From Gordonia sp. SL306 (GTDB taxonomy: Bacteria > Actinomycetota > Actinomycetes > Mycobacteriales > Mycobacteriaceae), in the NCBI RefSeq assembly GCF_026625785.1, contig NZ_CP113063.1:4836001-4900000 (forward strand): DNA of 64,000 bases, in the 5' to 3' direction. The notes beneath the pieces are model-generated. The model had not been told where the DNA came from and made no database searches. It worked only from the letters and a program-made list of their open reading frames with translations. The position numbers and the translations under genes were made by a program. Shown here piece by piece: positions 32,036-43,070 of the stretch; position 1 is the stretch's first letter, and the number at the start of each line of letters is the position of its first letter.

Positions 32036-32599
32036 ATGGCGACCACCGCCGATTTCAAGAACGGCCTCGTGCTGCGCATGGATGACCAGCTCTGGCAGAT
32101 CCAGGAGTTCCAGCACGTGAAGCCCGGCAAGGGGCCGGCCTTCGTCCGCACCAAGATCAAGAACGTGCTCTCCGGGAAGACGGTCGACAAGACCTTCAAC
32201 GCCGGGGTGAAGGTCGAGACAGCGACCGTCGACCGTCGTGACATGACCTACCTCTACAACGACGGCACCGACTACGTGTTCATGGACGGCGAGACCTTCG
32301 ACCAGATCTCCATCCAGCCGGGCACGGTCGGTGACGGCGCGCGATTCCTGCTCGAGAACATGACCGTGCAGGTGGCCATGCACGAGGGCAACCCGCTCTA
32401 CGTCGAACTGCCCGTCACGGTCGAGCTGATCGTCTCGCAGACCGACCCGGGACTGCAGGGCGACCGCTCGACCGGCGGCACCAAGCCGGCCACCATGGAG
32501 ACCGGAGCAGAGATCCAGGTCCCGCTGTTCATCAACACCGGCGACAAGCTCAAGGTCGACTCCCGGGACGGCGGCTACCTCGGCCGCGTCAACGGCTGA
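32036..32599 (+). CDS. efp: Translation elongation factor P
   Basis: Relieves ribosome stalling at polyproline stretches by binding between the P and E sites. It has 187 residues in three beta-barrel domains. The loop of domain I that contacts the P-site tRNA is around [10 protein letters not shown], with the lysine at the usual modification position. It has GGGAAGAG 6-7 bases before the ATG. It lies 37 bp after pepQ and 15 bp before nusB, likely one transcript. The window also encodes the Pro-rich MltG, a plausible client (inference). Confidence 0.96.
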   Translation: MATTADFKNGLVLRMDDQLWQIQEFQHVKPGKGPAFVRTKIKNVLSGKTVDKTFNAGVKVETATVDRRDMTYLYNDGTDYVFMDGETFDQISIQPGTVGDGARFLLENMTVQVAMHEGNPLYVELPVTVELIVSQTDPGLQGDRSTGGTKPATMETGAEIQVPLFINTGDKLKVDSRDGGYLGRVNG

Positions 32600-32614
32600 T
32601 CGAACGATTCTCCC

Positions 32615-33112
32615 GTGAAACAGCCCGGTACCCGCCACAAAGCCCGCCGTCGCGCGGTCGATCTGTTGTTCGAGGCGGAGGCCAAGAAGGTCAGCCCGGC
32701 CCAACTGGTCTCCGAGCGTCGGCTCTATGTCCGCGACGACGAGAGCGTCGGGACCATCCATGACTACACCGCGACCGTCATCGAAGGTCTGGCCGCCGAC
32801 CTCCCGCAGATCGACCCGGTGGTGTCCTCGCATCTGCGCGGATGGACGCTGGAGCGGTTGCCCGCGGTCGACCGCGCGATCCTCCGGCTGGCGACGTGGG
32901 AGCTCTTCAATGCGGCCGATGTCGACCCGATCGTGATCGTCGACGAGGCGGTGGAGTTGGCGAAGGAGCTCTCGACCGACGACTCGCCCGCGTTCGTCAA
33001 CGGCGTGCTTGCGCGGATCGCCGAGCTCGCACCCCAGGTCCGCGCCGCGGCTGCCGCCGGGAGTGCGATCGACGACGCACCCGCCGAACGTGAGCGCAAC
33101 GACGGCGTTTGA
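32615..33112 (+). CDS. nusB: Transcription antitermination factor NusB
   Basis: Binds boxA RNA with NusE (S10) and supports rRNA operon transcription. The 165-residue all-helical protein shows the family pattern: [16 protein letters not shown] at the start, then [21 protein letters not shown] and [27 protein letters not shown] variable acidic tail follows. The start is GTG 32615. Its stop is followed by the leader of the pyr operon. Confidence 0.95.
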   Translation: MKQPGTRHKARRRAVDLLFEAEAKKVSPAQLVSERRLYVRDDESVGTIHDYTATVIEGLAADLPQIDPVVSSHLRGWTLERLPAVDRAILRLATWELFNAADVDPIVIVDEAVELAKELSTDDSPAFVNGVLARIAELAPQVRAAAAAGSAIDDAPAERERNDGV

Positions 33113-33157
33113 CCAAGCGCACACCTCGTCGGCTCGGTTCGCCGGGGTGGCGGCGTG

Positions 33158-33163
33158 TAAAGT
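33158..33163 (+). promoter_or_regulatory. Candidate -10 element of the pyr operon
   Basis: TAAAGT, preceded by TG, lies about 25 bases before the PyrR-binding hairpin. Transcription from about 33170 would give a leader of roughly 50 nt, the short type known for actinobacterial pyr operons. No clear -35 is visible. Confidence 0.38.
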
Positions 33164-33187
33164 ATCGCGAGACAGACATCCTTTAAC

Positions 33188-33217
33188 GATCCGTCCGGCG
33201 AGGCGGAGAAGGAGGTC
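33188..33217 (+). promoter_or_regulatory. PyrR-binding RNA hairpin overlapping the pyrR ribosome binding site
   Basis: GATCCG (33188-33193) can pair with CGG and GGTC on the 3' side. The loop segment TCCGGCGAGGC resembles the PyrR recognition loop, which has a conserved GAGGC. The strong Shine-Dalgarno GGAGG (33211-33215) lies within the 3' arm. There is no terminator T-run, so control would be at translation: UMP-loaded PyrR would stabilise the hairpin and hide the site. This mode has been described for mycobacterial pyr operons; here it is inference from sequence. Confidence 0.65.
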
Positions 33218-33220
33218 GGC

Positions 33221-33847
33221 TTGACCATGCCAGCTGATGGTGCGCGGCCAACCGATGGTGCCCGATCCGTGGGACGGGTTCTGCTCGACGCTTCCGACGT
33301 CGCCCGGACCATTGCCAGGGTCGCCCATGAGGTGATCGAGAAGACGGCGCTCGACTCGCCGGCTGCCCCTCGGGTGGTGATCATCGGAATCCCAACCCGC
33401 GGAACGTATCTGGCTTCGCGGCTGGCCGAGAAGATCAACGAGTTCGCGGACACCCACGTGCCTGTCGGCTACCTCGACATCACGCTCTACCGGGATGATC
33501 TCCGCGCGAAACCGCATCGGCCGCTCGAACGGACCGTGGTGCCCGCCGGCGGCGTGGACAACGCGGTCGTCATCCTGGTCGACGACGTCCTCTTCTCCGG
33601 CCGCACCGTGCGCGCCGCCCTCGACGCGCTGCGCGATCTGGGCCGTCCCGCGGCGGTTCAACTGGCCGTGCTGGTCGATCGCGGACACCGGGAACTGCCG
33701 CTGCGCGCCGACTATGTCGGGAAGAACATCCCGACATCGCGAGACGAGAACGTCTCGGTGCATCTCGTCGAGCACGACCAGATCGACGAGGTCGTGCTGA
33801 GTCCGGCACCCGCGGCCCAGCCGTCGACGGCAGCAGGTGAGGCCTGA
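33221..33847 (+). CDS. pyrR: Bifunctional pyr operon regulator/uracil phosphoribosyltransferase
   Basis: A UMP/UTP-sensing RNA-binding regulator that also has uracil phosphoribosyltransferase activity. It has 208 residues. Motifs include [19 protein letters not shown], and the PRPP-binding loop [21 protein letters not shown]. It heads the pyr operon that it regulates. TTG 33221 has GGAGG at a spacing of 5; ATG 33227 two codons later has a spacing of 11, and either could be used. The stop and the pyrB start share one base (TGATG). Confidence 0.95.
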   Translation: MTMPADGARPTDGARSVGRVLLDASDVARTIARVAHEVIEKTALDSPAAPRVVIIGIPTRGTYLASRLAEKINEFADTHVPVGYLDITLYRDDLRAKPHRPLERTVVPAGGVDNAVVILVDDVLFSGRTVRAALDALRDLGRPAAVQLAVLVDRGHRELPLRADYVGKNIPTSRDENVSVHLVEHDQIDEVVLSPAPAAQPSTAAGEA

Positions 33848-34803
33848 TGCGACACCTGCTGTCCACCCAGGATCTGACGGCAGACGAGGCGACCGGGCTC
33901 CTCGACGAGGCGGAGCGGTTCGAGCAGGCGCTCACCGGCCGCGAGGTGCGCAAGCTCCCGACACTGCGCGGTCGGACCGTGATGACGGTGTTCTACGAGA
34001 ACTCCACCCGCACCCGGGTCTCCTTCGAGGTCGCAGGCAAGTGGATGAGCGCCGACGTGATCAACGTGAGCGCGTCGAGTTCGTCGGCGGGCAAGGGAGA
34101 GTCGTTGCGGGACACCGCGAAGACCCTGCACGCGTTGGGTGCCGACGCGCTTATCGTGCGTCATCCGGCGTCGGGCGCCGCGCATCAGATCGCGGCCTGG
34201 ACCGCCGGCGTGACGAACGGCGAGACAACCGGGCCGGCGATCATCAACGCGGGCGACGGCACCCACGAACACCCGACCCAGGCATTGCTGGACGCGCTGA
34301 CGCTGCGTCAGCGGCTCGGCTCGCTCAAGGGCAGGCGGGTGGCCATCGTCGGTGATGTCCTGCACTCCCGGGTGGCCCGCTCCAACGCGCACCTGCTCGC
34401 AACGCTCGGCGCCGAGGTCGTGCTCGTCGCACCGGAGACACTGCTGCCGGTCGGCGTCGAGGGCTGGCCGGTGGTCACCTCGAACTCCTTGGATGCGGAA
34501 CTGGCCGCGGCCGACGCGGTGATGATGCTCCGCGTGCAGGCCGAGCGGATGAACGGCGGGTTCTTCCCCAGCGCCCGCGAGTACTCGGTGCGTTTCGGAC
34601 TCAACGACCGACGGATGGCTCTCCTCGCCGATCACGCGGTCGTACTGCATCCGGGTCCGATGCTGCGCGGTATGGAGATCGGCTACTCGGTCGCCGACTC
34701 GCCGCGCGCAACGGTCCTCGAACAGGTCCGAAACGGCGTGCACGTGCGGATGGCGGTCCTTTTCCGCCTGCTCGTCGGCACCGACAGCCCGGGAGCCCAG
34801 TGA
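33847..34803 (+). CDS. pyrB: Aspartate carbamoyltransferase catalytic subunit
   Basis: Condenses carbamoyl phosphate with aspartate, the first committed step of pyrimidine synthesis. It has 318 residues. The carbamoyl-phosphate loop is [13 protein letters not shown], with [12 protein letters not shown], a HPASGAAH segment and the [14 protein letters not shown] motif. The aspartate-side LHPGPMLRG comes near the C-terminus. There is no regulatory pyrI gene, as expected for this group, where PyrR controls expression. It follows pyrR with a TGATG junction. Confidence 0.97.
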   Translation: MRHLLSTQDLTADEATGLLDEAERFEQALTGREVRKLPTLRGRTVMTVFYENSTRTRVSFEVAGKWMSADVINVSASSSSAGKGESLRDTAKTLHALGADALIVRHPASGAAHQIAAWTAGVTNGETTGPAIINAGDGTHEHPTQALLDALTLRQRLGSLKGRRVAIVGDVLHSRVARSNAHLLATLGAEVVLVAPETLLPVGVEGWPVVTSNSLDAELAAADAVMMLRVQAERMNGGFFPSAREYSVRFGLNDRRMALLADHAVVLHPGPMLRGMEIGYSVADSPRATVLEQVRNGVHVRMAVLFRLLVGTDSPGAQ

Positions 34804-34837
34804 ACAAGCCAGGAGCTCAGCGAGTGGAGATGCAGAA

Positions 34838-36184
34838 GTGACTGCTCCGACAACCGGTTCGATCCTGATCGCCGACGTCCGGCCCTACGGGGAGGGCCAC
34901 CCGGTCGACGTCCTCGTCGTCGACGGCGAGATCGCCGAGATCGGCACCGGCCTGACCACACCGGAGGGAGTCGACCGGGTCGACGGCGGCGGAGCCGTCC
35001 TGCTGCCCGGCTTCGTCGACCTGCACACCCATCTGCGCGAGCCCGGCCGCGAGGACACCGAGACCATCCGGTCCGGTTCGTCGGCGGCCGCGCTCGGCGG
35101 CTACACCGCCGTGTTCGCGATGGCCAACACCGACCCTGTCGCCGACAACGCGACCGTCACCGACAACGTCTGGCGGACGGGCCGGGACGTCGGACTGGTC
35201 GATGTGCACCCGGTCGGCGCCGTCACCGTCGGCCTCGCCGGTACGCAACTCGCCGAGATGGGCATGATGGCCGCAGGCGCGGCGGGTGTGCGGATGTTCA
35301 GCGACGATGGGAAATGCGTCGACGACCCCCTGCTCATGCGGCGCGCTCTGGAATACGCGAAGGGCCTCGACGTCCTCATCGCGCAGCACGCCGAGGAGCC
35401 TCGACTCACCGTCGGTGCGGTGGCCCACGAGGGACCGAATGCCGCCCGGCTCGGGCTCAGCGGATGGCCCCGCGCCGCGGAAGAGTCCATCGTGATCAGG
35501 GATGCGCTGCTCGCCCGGGATGCCGGCACCCGGGTCCACATCTGTCATGCCTCGACCGAGGGCACCGTCGAACTGCTGCGCTGGGCCCGGGACCAGGGCA
35601 TCGCGATCAGCGCCGAGGTGACGCCGCACCACCTACTGCTCGACGACTCGCGCCTGCTGGGTGCCGAGAGCCCAACGAGCGGGACGAGTTTCCCAGCCTA
35701 TGACCCGGTGAACAAGGTCAACCCGCCGCTGCGGGAGTCGCGGGACAAGCTCGCACTCCGTCAGGCTCTCGCCGACGGTGTGATCGACTGTGTCGCCACC
35801 GATCACGCGCCGCACGCGGCACAGGAGAAGGCCTGCGAGTTCGCGCAGGCCCGCCCCGGCATGCTGGGTCTGCAGACCGCGCTGCCGATCGTCGTCGAGA
35901 CCATGGTGACGCCCGGCCTGCTCGACTGGCGTGGCGTCGCGCGCGTGATGAGCGAGCGGCCCGCGCAGATCGTCGGCTTGGCCGACCAGGGCCGTCCGAT
36001 CGCTGTCGGCGAGCCCGGCAACCTGACGCTGGTCGACCCGGACACATCCTGGATCGTCGACGGCGACGGTCTGGCCAGCCTGTCGCGCAACACGCCGTAC
36101 GAGGCGATGACAATGCCCGCCACCGTGACCACGACGGTCCTGCGCGGTGTGGTGACCGCGCGTGACGGTGAGGTCGTGCGATGA
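34838..36184 (+). CDS. pyrC: Dihydroorotase
   Basis: Cyclises carbamoyl aspartate to dihydroorotate. The 448-residue zinc amidohydrolase has the metal motif [10 protein letters not shown] near residue 63, further ligands in AQHAEEP and HICHAST, and the catalytic aspartate in [14 protein letters not shown]. The start is GTG 34838 with GGAG 8 bases upstream. It follows pyrB by 34 bp, and its stop overlaps the next gene by 4 bp. Confidence 0.96.
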   Translation: MTAPTTGSILIADVRPYGEGHPVDVLVVDGEIAEIGTGLTTPEGVDRVDGGGAVLLPGFVDLHTHLREPGREDTETIRSGSSAAALGGYTAVFAMANTDPVADNATVTDNVWRTGRDVGLVDVHPVGAVTVGLAGTQLAEMGMMAAGAAGVRMFSDDGKCVDDPLLMRRALEYAKGLDVLIAQHAEEPRLTVGAVAHEGPNAARLGLSGWPRAAEESIVIRDALLARDAGTRVHICHASTEGTVELLRWARDQGIAISAEVTPHHLLLDDSRLLGAESPTSGTSFPAYDPVNKVNPPLRESRDKLALRQALADGVIDCVATDHAPHAAQEKACEFAQARPGMLGLQTALPIVVETMVTPGLLDWRGVARVMSERPAQIVGLADQGRPIAVGEPGNLTLVDPDTSWIVDGDGLASLSRNTPYEAMTMPATVTTTVLRGVVTARDGEVVR

Positions 36185-36735
36185 GCGGGTTCGAGGTCCT
36201 GGTGGTGCTGGTCGTGGTGCTCGTGTGGCTCGGCCTGATCGCACTCGTGCTGCGTGGCTGGCGGAACCGGGGGCGCCGCCAGGCCGATCTGATCGGTGTG
36301 CTGCCGGCTGTTCCGGCCGGACTCCCGGCGCCCACACGTGGCCCCGCCACCGGCCTCTACGTCGGCAGCACCATCGCACCGAGCTGGCAGGACCGGGTTG
36401 CGGTCGGCGATATCGGCGACCGTGCCGCGGCCGTGATCTCCGCCTACCCCGAGGGAATCCTGATCGACCGGAAGGGTGCCTCCGGCATCTGGATCCCGCG
36501 ACAGTCCATCACCGCGGTCCGCACCGAACGCGGTCTGGCAGGCAAGGTCATGACCGCCGACGGGGTCCTGGTGATCCGATGGGTACTGCCCAGCGGCACC
36601 GAGATCGACTCCGGACTCCGAGCCGACGACAAGACCATTTATCCCGGGTGGATCGCCGACCACGAGTCGGCTGTCGCTGCGCCGGATGGCGCAGCCGAGC
36701 CCGGTGACGACAGCGAACAGAGGAAAGATCAATGA
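36181..36735 (+). CDS. Membrane-anchored PH-like domain protein of the pyr operon
   Basis: A 184-residue protein with one N-terminal membrane helix (about 5-26), a basic RNRGRRQ stop-transfer segment, a proline-rich linker, and a soluble domain of about 110 residues that resembles bacterial PH-like domains. The tail is acidic. A homologue sits at the same place, between pyrC and carA, in mycobacteria. It overlaps pyrC and carA by 4 bp each, so it is made together with the pathway enzymes. Its function is unknown; scaffolding or membrane localisation of the pathway is only a guess. Confidence 0.8.
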   Translation: MSGFEVLVVLVVVLVWLGLIALVLRGWRNRGRRQADLIGVLPAVPAGLPAPTRGPATGLYVGSTIAPSWQDRVAVGDIGDRAAAVISAYPEGILIDRKGASGIWIPRQSITAVRTERGLAGKVMTADGVLVIRWVLPSGTEIDSGLRADDKTIYPGWIADHESAVAAPDGAAEPGDDSEQRKDQ

Positions 36736-37904
36736 GCACAGCAGTTCTGGTGCTGGAGAACGGACAGGTCTTCCGTGGCCGGGAGTTCGGTGCGACCGGC
36801 GAGACCCTCGGCGAAGCGGTGTTCTGCACCGCCATGACGGGCTATCAGGAGACCTTGACCGACCCGAGTTACCACCGGCAGATCGTGGTCGCGACCGCGC
36901 CGCAGATCGGGAACACCGGCTGGAACGACGAGGACGGCGAGAGCACCGGCAGCGCCGGCAGCGATACCGCGTCCGGCGACACCGGAAAGATCTGGGTCGC
37001 AGGGTATGCAGTGCGCAATCCCACCCGCCGCGTGTCGAACTGGCGTGCCACGACCTCGCTCGAGGACGAGTTGCGGCGACAGGGCATCGTGGGGATCTCC
37101 GGCATCGACACGCGCACCATCGTCCGGGTTCTCCGTGACCACGGGTCGATGCGAGCGGGGGTCTTCTCGGGTGCCGCCCTGTCGGCCGACGACGAGCTCG
37201 TGGCCCGGGTGCGCGATCAGCCCGAGATGAAGGGTGCCGACCTCGCAGGCGAGGTCACCACCGACACCGGGTATGTGGTGGAACCCACCGGCGGTGAGGC
37301 CAGATTCACCGTCGCGGCACTCGATCTCGGGATCAAGACCAACACGCCGCGGATGTTCGCCCAGCGTGGCGTCCGCGTGCACGTCCTGCCGTCGACGATC
37401 GGTCTCGACGCGATCACCGATCTGCGGCCCGACGGCGTGTTCCTCTCGAACGGCCCGGGCGATCCCGCGACCGCCGACGCGATGGTCGAGCTGACCCGCG
37501 CGGTGCTCGGGGAGGGGTTGCCACTCTTCGGGATCTGCTTCGGCAACCAGATCCTCGGGCGAGCGCTCGGACGGGACACGTACAAGATGAAGTTCGGCCA
37601 CCGTGGCATCAACATCCCGGTTGTCGACCATGTCACCGGCAAGGTGTCGATCACCGCGCAGAACCATGGGTTCGCGCTGGAGGGCGAGGCCGGTGAGGAG
37701 TTCGATACGGACTTCGGGCGGGCGCGGGTCAGTCACGTGTGCGCCAACGACGGAACCGTCGAAGGCGTGGAACTGCTCTCCGGGCAGGCCTTCTCGGTCC
37801 AATACCACCCCGAAGCCGCGGCCGGTCCCCATGACGCCGCGTACCTCTTCGACAAGTTCGTCACCCATCTCGAGGGTGACCCCGCACATGGAACGAGGGC
37901 CTGA
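36732..37904 (+). CDS. carA: Carbamoyl-phosphate synthase small (glutaminase) subunit
   Basis: Releases ammonia from glutamine and passes it to CarB. The 390-residue protein has the CPSase small-chain N-domain ([17 protein letters not shown]) and a class I glutamine amidotransferase domain with the nucleophile in [11 protein letters not shown] and the His-Glu pair in YHPEAAAGP. After [11 protein letters not shown] it carries an extra stretch of about 11 Ser/Gly/Asp/Thr residues that I do not recall in mycobacterial CarA. It probably lies in a surface loop. It is coupled to the PH-like gene upstream and, by TGATG, to carB. Confidence 0.96.
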   Translation: MSTAVLVLENGQVFRGREFGATGETLGEAVFCTAMTGYQETLTDPSYHRQIVVATAPQIGNTGWNDEDGESTGSAGSDTASGDTGKIWVAGYAVRNPTRRVSNWRATTSLEDELRRQGIVGISGIDTRTIVRVLRDHGSMRAGVFSGAALSADDELVARVRDQPEMKGADLAGEVTTDTGYVVEPTGGEARFTVAALDLGIKTNTPRMFAQRGVRVHVLPSTIGLDAITDLRPDGVFLSNGPGDPATADAMVELTRAVLGEGLPLFGICFGNQILGRALGRDTYKMKFGHRGINIPVVDHVTGKVSITAQNHGFALEGEAGEEFDTDFGRARVSHVCANDGTVEGVELLSGQAFSVQYHPEAAAGPHDAAYLFDKFVTHLEGDPAHGTRA

Positions 37905-40900
37905 TGCCGCGCCGCACAGACATCTCCCACGTCCTGGTGATCGGCTCCGGCCCGATCGTGATCGGCCAGGCATGCGAGTTCGACTACTCCGGCACCCAGG
38001 CGTGCCGCGTCCTGAAGGCCGAAGGTCTGCGGGTGAGTCTGGTCAACTCGAACCCGGCAACCATCATGACCGATCCCGAGTTCGCCGACGCCACCTACAT
38101 CGAGCCGATCACGGCGGAGTACGTCGAGAAGGTGATCGAGGCCGAGCGCGACGCAGGGCACCCGATCGACGCGGTGCTCGCGACCCTCGGTGGGCAGACA
38201 GCTCTCAACACCGCTGTCGCGCTGCATGATCGCGGCTCGCTGGAAAAGTACGACATCGAGTTGATCGGCGCCGACTTCGATGCCATCCAGCGTGGCGAGG
38301 ACCGGCAGATGTTCAAGGACATCGTCGCGAAGGTGGGTGGCGAGAGCGCCCGCTCACGCGTGTGTCACACGATGGACGAGGTGTACGACACGGTCGCCGA
38401 CCTCGGCTATCCCGTCGTCGTGCGGCCGTCGTTCACCATGGGCGGGCTCGGTTCCGGCATGGCCTACGACCGCAACGACCTCGAGCGCATCGCCGGGGGC
38501 GGACTGGCGGCATCGCCGACCGCCAACGTGCTCATCGAGGAATCCATCCTCGGCTGGAAGGAATACGAGCTCGAACTGATGCGCGACAACCGCGACAACG
38601 TGGTGGTCGTCTGCTCCATCGAGAACGTGGACCCGGTCGGCGTGCACACCGGTGACTCGGTCACGGTCGCTCCAGCGATGACCCTGACCGACCGCGAATA
38701 CCAGATCATGCGAGACCTCTCCATCGACATCCTGCGAGAGGTCGGCGTCGACACCGGCGGTTGCAACATCCAGTTCGCGCAGGACCCAACCGACGGCCGC
38801 CTCGTGGTCATCGAGATGAACCCGCGCGTGTCCCGCTCGTCGGCCCTGGCCTCGAAGGCGACCGGCTTCCCGATCGCCAAGATCGCCGCGAAACTCGCCA
38901 TCGGCTACAGCCTGGACGAGATCGTCAACGACATCACCAAGGAGACCCCGGCCTGCTTCGAGCCGACGCTCGACTACGTCGTGGTCAAGGCGCCCCGGTT
39001 CGCCTTCGAGAAGTTCCCCGGTGCCGACGACACCCTGACCACCACGATGAAGTCGGTGGGCGAGGCGATGTCCCTGGGCCGCAGCTTCGCCGAGGCGCTG
39101 GGCAAGGTGATGCGGTCGCTGGAGACGAAGGCCGCCGGATTCTGGACCGAGCCGAACCGCCCGGATCCCGCGACCATCGACCTCGACGGTCTCCTGGAGA
39201 CGTTGAAGACGCCCAAGGACGGGCGGATCTACGGGCTGATGCTGGCCTTCGAGGCCGGCGCCTCGATCGAGCAGCTCTACGCGGCGACTGCCATCGATCC
39301 GTGGTTCCTGGCCGAGATCGGTGGTATCGCCGCGCTCGGTGCCGAGCTCCGCGATGCCGGCTCGCTCGACGAGGGGCTGTTGCGAGAGGCCAAGAGCAGC
39401 GGCTTCTCCGATCGTCAGATCGCGGCTCTGCGAGCCGATTTCGTCGACGAGGCGGCCGTGCGCGAGTTCCGTCTCGCCGCGGGCGTGCATCCGGTCTACA
39501 AGACCGTCGACACCTGCGCCGCCGAATTCGAGGCCAAGACGCCGTATCACTACTCGACCTACGAGCTCGATCCCTCGGCGACGAGTGAGGTTGCGCCGCA
39601 GCCGGATCGCCCCAAGGTGCTGATCCTCGGTTCGGGTCCCAACCGCATCGGTCAGGGCATCGAGTTCGACTACTCGTGCGTGCATGCGGCGCTCACCCTG
39701 TCGGAGGCCGGATACGAGACCGTGATGGTCAACTGCAACCCGGAGACGGTCTCCACCGACTACGACACGGCCGATCGCCTGTACTTCGAACCGTTGACCT
39801 TCGAGGACGTCCTCGAGGTCTACCGTGCGGAGTCGGAGTCCGGCACCGTGGCGGGCGTCATCGTCCAACTCGGCGGGCAGACGCCGCTGGGCCTGGCCCA
39901 CCGTCTCGCGGCCGCCGGGGTCCCGATCGTCGGGACCAGCCCGGAGGCCATCGATCTCGCCGAGGATCGCGGTGAGTTCGGCAAGGTGCTCACCGCCGCC
40001 GGACTGCCCGCCCCGGCGTTCGGCACCGCGACCAGTTTCGACGAGGCACGCTCGACCGCGGCGCGGATCGGCTACCCGGTGCTGGTGCGTCCGTCCTATG
40101 TCCTGGGCGGTCGGGGTATGGAGATCGTGTACGACGAGAAGTCCTTGGAGGACTACATCTCCCGGGCCACCGAGTTGACCACGGATCATCCCGTGCTGGT
40201 CGACCGCTTCCTCGAGGACGCCGTGGAGATCGACGTCGACGCACTGTGCGACGGCGACGAGGTCTACATCGGTGGAGTGATGGAGCACATCGAGGAGGCC
40301 GGGATCCACTCCGGTGACTCCGCGTGCGCGTTGCCTCCCGTCACACTCGGCCGATCCGATCTCGCGATGGTCCGTGCGTCCACCGAGGCACTGGCCAAGG
40401 GCATCGGCGTACGAGGTCTGCTGAACGTGCAGTACGCGTTGAAGGACGACACGCTCTACGTCCTCGAGGCCAACCCGCGCGCCAGCCGTACCGTGCCCTT
40501 CGTCTCGAAGGCGACCGCGGTGTCGCTGGCGAAAGCGTGTGCGCGGGTCATGCTCGGCGAGTCGATCGCGGAGTTGCGCGGCCAGGGGCTGCTCGAGGCG
40601 GTCGGCGATGGCGGTGAATCACCAACGGACGCACCGATATCGGTGAAGGAAGCGGTGCTGCCCTTCAACCGGTTCCGACGCCAGGACGGCAGTGGCGTGG
40701 ACTCGCTGCTGAGTCCGGAGATGAAGTCGACCGGCGAGGTGATGGGCATCGACGCCGACTTCGGGCGCGCATTCGCCAAGTCGCAGACCGCCGCCTACGG
40801 CTCGCTGCCCACGTCGGGGGCCATCTTCGTGTCCGTCGCCAACAAGGACAAGCGGGCGCTGATCTTCCCGGTCAAGCACATGGCCGATCTCGGGTTCGAG

Positions 40901-41239
40901 ATCCTGGCCACCGAGGGTACAGCGGACGTGTTGCGGCGCAACGGCATCGAGTGCCGGACCGTGCGCAAGCACTCGGAGGCCGAGTCGGGGGAGCCGACCA
41001 TCGTCGACATCATCCGTGCGGGGGAGGTCGCGATGGTGATCAACACCCCGTACGGCAACTCGGGTCCGCGGGTCGACGGCTACGAGATCCGCAGCGCCGC
41101 CGTCTCGGTCAACATCCCGTGCATCACGACGGTTCAGGGCGCGAGTGCCGCGGTCCAGGGCATCGAGGCCGCGATGAACGGTCAGGTGAACGTCGAGTCG
41201 CTGCAGCGGCGCCACGCTGTGCTGGTGAACCGGCGGTGA
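37904..41239 (+). CDS. carB: Carbamoyl-phosphate synthase large subunit
   Basis: Makes carbamoyl phosphate from bicarbonate, ammonia and two ATP for pyrimidine and arginine synthesis. The 1111-residue protein has the internal duplication of the family. The first carboxyphosphate half starts [20 protein letters not shown], and the second carbamoyl half starts [19 protein letters not shown]. Each has an ATP-grasp core. The C-terminal allosteric MGS-like domain (from about 930) includes [11 protein letters not shown] and NTPYG. The end overlaps pyrF by 4 bp. Confidence 0.98.
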   Translation: MPRRTDISHVLVIGSGPIVIGQACEFDYSGTQACRVLKAEGLRVSLVNSNPATIMTDPEFADATYIEPITAEYVEKVIEAERDAGHPIDAVLATLGGQTALNTAVALHDRGSLEKYDIELIGADFDAIQRGEDRQMFKDIVAKVGGESARSRVCHTMDEVYDTVADLGYPVVVRPSFTMGGLGSGMAYDRNDLERIAGGGLAASPTANVLIEESILGWKEYELELMRDNRDNVVVVCSIENVDPVGVHTGDSVTVAPAMTLTDREYQIMRDLSIDILREVGVDTGGCNIQFAQDPTDGRLVVIEMNPRVSRSSALASKATGFPIAKIAAKLAIGYSLDEIVNDITKETPACFEPTLDYVVVKAPRFAFEKFPGADDTLTTTMKSVGEAMSLGRSFAEALGKVMRSLETKAAGFWTEPNRPDPATIDLDGLLETLKTPKDGRIYGLMLAFEAGASIEQLYAATAIDPWFLAEIGGIAALGAELRDAGSLDEGLLREAKSSGFSDRQIAALRADFVDEAAVREFRLAAGVHPVYKTVDTCAAEFEAKTPYHYSTYELDPSATSEVAPQPDRPKVLILGSGPNRIGQGIEFDYSCVHAALTLSEAGYETVMVNCNPETVSTDYDTADRLYFEPLTFEDVLEVYRAESESGTVAGVIVQLGGQTPLGLAHRLAAAGVPIVGTSPEAIDLAEDRGEFGKVLTAAGLPAPAFGTATSFDEARSTAARIGYPVLVRPSYVLGGRGMEIVYDEKSLEDYISRATELTTDHPVLVDRFLEDAVEIDVDALCDGDEVYIGGVMEHIEEAGIHSGDSACALPPVTLGRSDLAMVRASTEALAKGIGVRGLLNVQYALKDDTLYVLEANPRASRTVPFVSKATAVSLAKACARVMLGESIAELRGQGLLEAVGDGGESPTDAPISVKEAVLPFNRFRRQDGSGVDSLLSPEMKSTGEVMGIDADFGRAFAKSQTAAYGSLPTSGAIFVSVANKDKRALIFPVKHMADLGFEILATEGTADVLRRNGIECRTVRKHSEAESGEPTIVDIIRAGEVAMVINTPYGNSGPRVDGYEIRSAAVSVNIPCITTVQGASAAVQGIEAAMNGQVNVESLQRRHAVLVNRR

Positions 41240-42072
41240 CCACGGCCTCGACGTCGGGATTCGCGACCCGCTACCTCGGTGCGGTCGGGGAGCGTGGCCG
41301 GCTCTGTGCCGGCATCGATCCGCACGCCGAACTGCTGGAGCAGTGGGGTCTGCCGGTCTCGGCGGACGGGTTGAGTCGCTTCGGTGACATCTGCGTGGAG
41401 GCCCTCGGACCGGTCGTGGCCGTGATCAAGCCGCAGGTGGCGTTCTTCGAGGTGTTCGGCGCGGCCGGATTCGGTGTGCTCGAGCGGGTCATCCGAGGCT
41501 GCCAGGCGGCCGGGGCCTTGGTCCTCGCCGACGCCAAGCGCGGCGACATCGGATCCACGATGGCCGCGTACGCCACCGCGTGGCTCGACGACAGGTCGGC
41601 GCTGTGCGCCGACGCCGTGACGGTTTCGCCGTACCTCGGTTTCGGATCCCTCGCCCCGGCAGTCGATGCCGCGCGGGCAGGGGAGCGGGGCCTGTTCGTC
41701 CTGGCGCGCACATCGAATCCCGAAGGCGCCTCGGTCCAGCTCGCCGACGCCGGTGGACGAGCGGTCGGTCAGACCGTCGTCGACGATGCCGCCGCCGAGA
41801 ACGTGGACGGCACAGGCACTGTCGGGCTGGTGGTGGGCGCCACCCGTGCGCACGGTCTCGACCTGGGAGCCCTGCGCGGGCCCATCCTCGCGCCCGGCCT
41901 CGGTGCGCAGGGCGCGACGGCCGGTGATCTCCCCGAGGTGTTCGACGGCGCCGACACGGCGTGGGTGTTGCCCGCGAGCAGTCGGGCCGTCCTCCGCGCC
42001 GGTCCCGACGTGGGTGCGCTGCGCGCATCGGCGGAGCAGGCGCGCGACGACGTGGAGTCGGCACTGCACTGA
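41236..42072 (+). CDS. pyrF: Orotidine 5'-phosphate decarboxylase
   Basis: Decarboxylates OMP to UMP, the last step of de novo UMP synthesis. The 278-residue protein belongs to the longer subfamily typical of mycobacteria. It has the catalytic motif [17 protein letters not shown], preceded by [10 protein letters not shown] and followed by [11 protein letters not shown]. The start is GTG 41236 in a GTGA overlap with carB. The longer frame from 40951 lies inside carB. This is the last gene of the operon; a gap follows. Note that pyrD (dihydroorotate dehydrogenase) and pyrE are not in the window. Confidence 0.96.
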   Translation: MTTASTSGFATRYLGAVGERGRLCAGIDPHAELLEQWGLPVSADGLSRFGDICVEALGPVVAVIKPQVAFFEVFGAAGFGVLERVIRGCQAAGALVLADAKRGDIGSTMAAYATAWLDDRSALCADAVTVSPYLGFGSLAPAVDAARAGERGLFVLARTSNPEGASVQLADAGGRAVGQTVVDDAAAENVDGTGTVGLVVGATRAHGLDLGALRGPILAPGLGAQGATAGDLPEVFDGADTAWVLPASSRAVLRAGPDVGALRASAEQARDDVESALH

Positions 42073-42709
42073 CGGTCGCTCCGGTTGATCGATAGTGCTC
42101 GCTGGTCGGCCCACAGTCCGCGTGTCGACGCACGAGGTGGCCCGGTGCCGTGGGACGCGTGATCGCCCGACCACGGCTGCGTGAGCGGTACTTCTCCCGT
42201 GGTCGGCGACTCGTGGTCGCGCCTCTCGGCGACTCCTCCGGCCCCATCGCGGGCTCGGTGTCGGGGTTGTCACCGCGACACGCGCGACGAGCGATCGATT
42301 CCAGAGAAATTCCTGATCATCACTCCCGTCACATCCGTATCAGTGCAGGCAGACGCGCAATTGGGCACCGAACGCCGGCGTCGGGGCGCTCCGCTCTGCG
42401 GGCGTCCTTGGTGACCTGCGGTTTCTCGGCAAATGGCGTAGTCAGAGCGCTGTCGTGATGGTTGTCGGGGCGATGGTCTACGTTCGAGGGGCGAGGGACG
42501 TTACAACACAGGAATCCGGTGGATTTCCCGGGGGTGGCACTCGCAAATGCCTGCTCACGTGAGTACGGTCGCTTTCGCCGCACCATTCGGCGGCGGTGGC
42601 ATTGTCGCTGATCGCGACCGCACCGGTCGCGCCGGCGACCAACCGCCATCAGGCGCCTTCGGGCACCTGGTGACAGTCCAATCGAAGACACGAAAGACGG
42701 AGGAACCCC
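42073..42709. other. 637-bp gap between pyrF and mihF with no convincing gene
   Basis: No frame here looks like a recognisable protein, and I see no tRNA-like structure. A 9-bp inverted repeat (CGACCACGG at 42168-42176, CCGTGGTCG at 42197-42205) could end the pyr transcript. A more AT-rich part at about 42420-42530 contains TACAAC (42502-42507), a possible -10 for mihF; that would leave a leader of about 195 nt. Confidence 0.6.
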
Positions 42710-43024
42710 GTGGCCCTTCCCCAGTTGACAGACGAGCAGCGCGCTGCAGCGTTGGAGAAGGCAGCTGCCGCTCGGCGGGCCCGCGCCGAGCTCAAGGAGC
42801 GCCTGAAGCGCGGCGGCACCGACCTCAAGCAGGTGCTGAAAGACGCGGAGAACGACGAGATCCTGGGCAAGATGAAGGTGTCGGCGTTGCTCGAAGCGCT
42901 GCCCAAGGTCGGCAAGGTCAAGGCGCAGGAGATCATGACCGAACTGGAGATCGCTCCGACGCGCCGCCTGCGCGGACTCGGCGATCGCCAGCGCAAGGCG
43001 CTGCTCGAGAAGTTCAGCTCCTGA
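42710..43024 (+). CDS. mihF: Integration host factor, actinobacterial type
   Basis: A small basic nucleoid protein of 104 residues, essential in mycobacteria. It is unrelated in sequence to E. coli IHF and binds DNA as a monomer through a helix-two-turn-helix. The N-terminal helix is rich in Ala, Arg and Lys; the DNA-binding part includes [17 protein letters not shown] and [15 protein letters not shown]. The start is GTG 42710 with GGAGG 5 bases upstream; mycobacterial annotation sometimes uses an over-long start. It lies 46 bp upstream of gmk, the usual neighbour. Confidence 0.95.
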   Translation: MALPQLTDEQRAAALEKAAAARRARAELKERLKRGGTDLKQVLKDAENDEILGKMKVSALLEALPKVGKVKAQEIMTELEIAPTRRLRGLGDRQRKALLEKFSS

Positions 43025-43070
43025 TCGAGCCGAAGCAGCGCGGACGCGTGACGACGACTCAGGTTCGGCG

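Noticed and set aside
38354-40309. A 651-residue minus-strand frame in carB
   Set aside because: Antisense to the unmistakable carB; no domain recognised.
42181-42414. A 77-residue frame in the pyrF-mihF gap
   Set aside because: No ribosome binding site, no recognisable sequence and irregular composition; it is probably chance.
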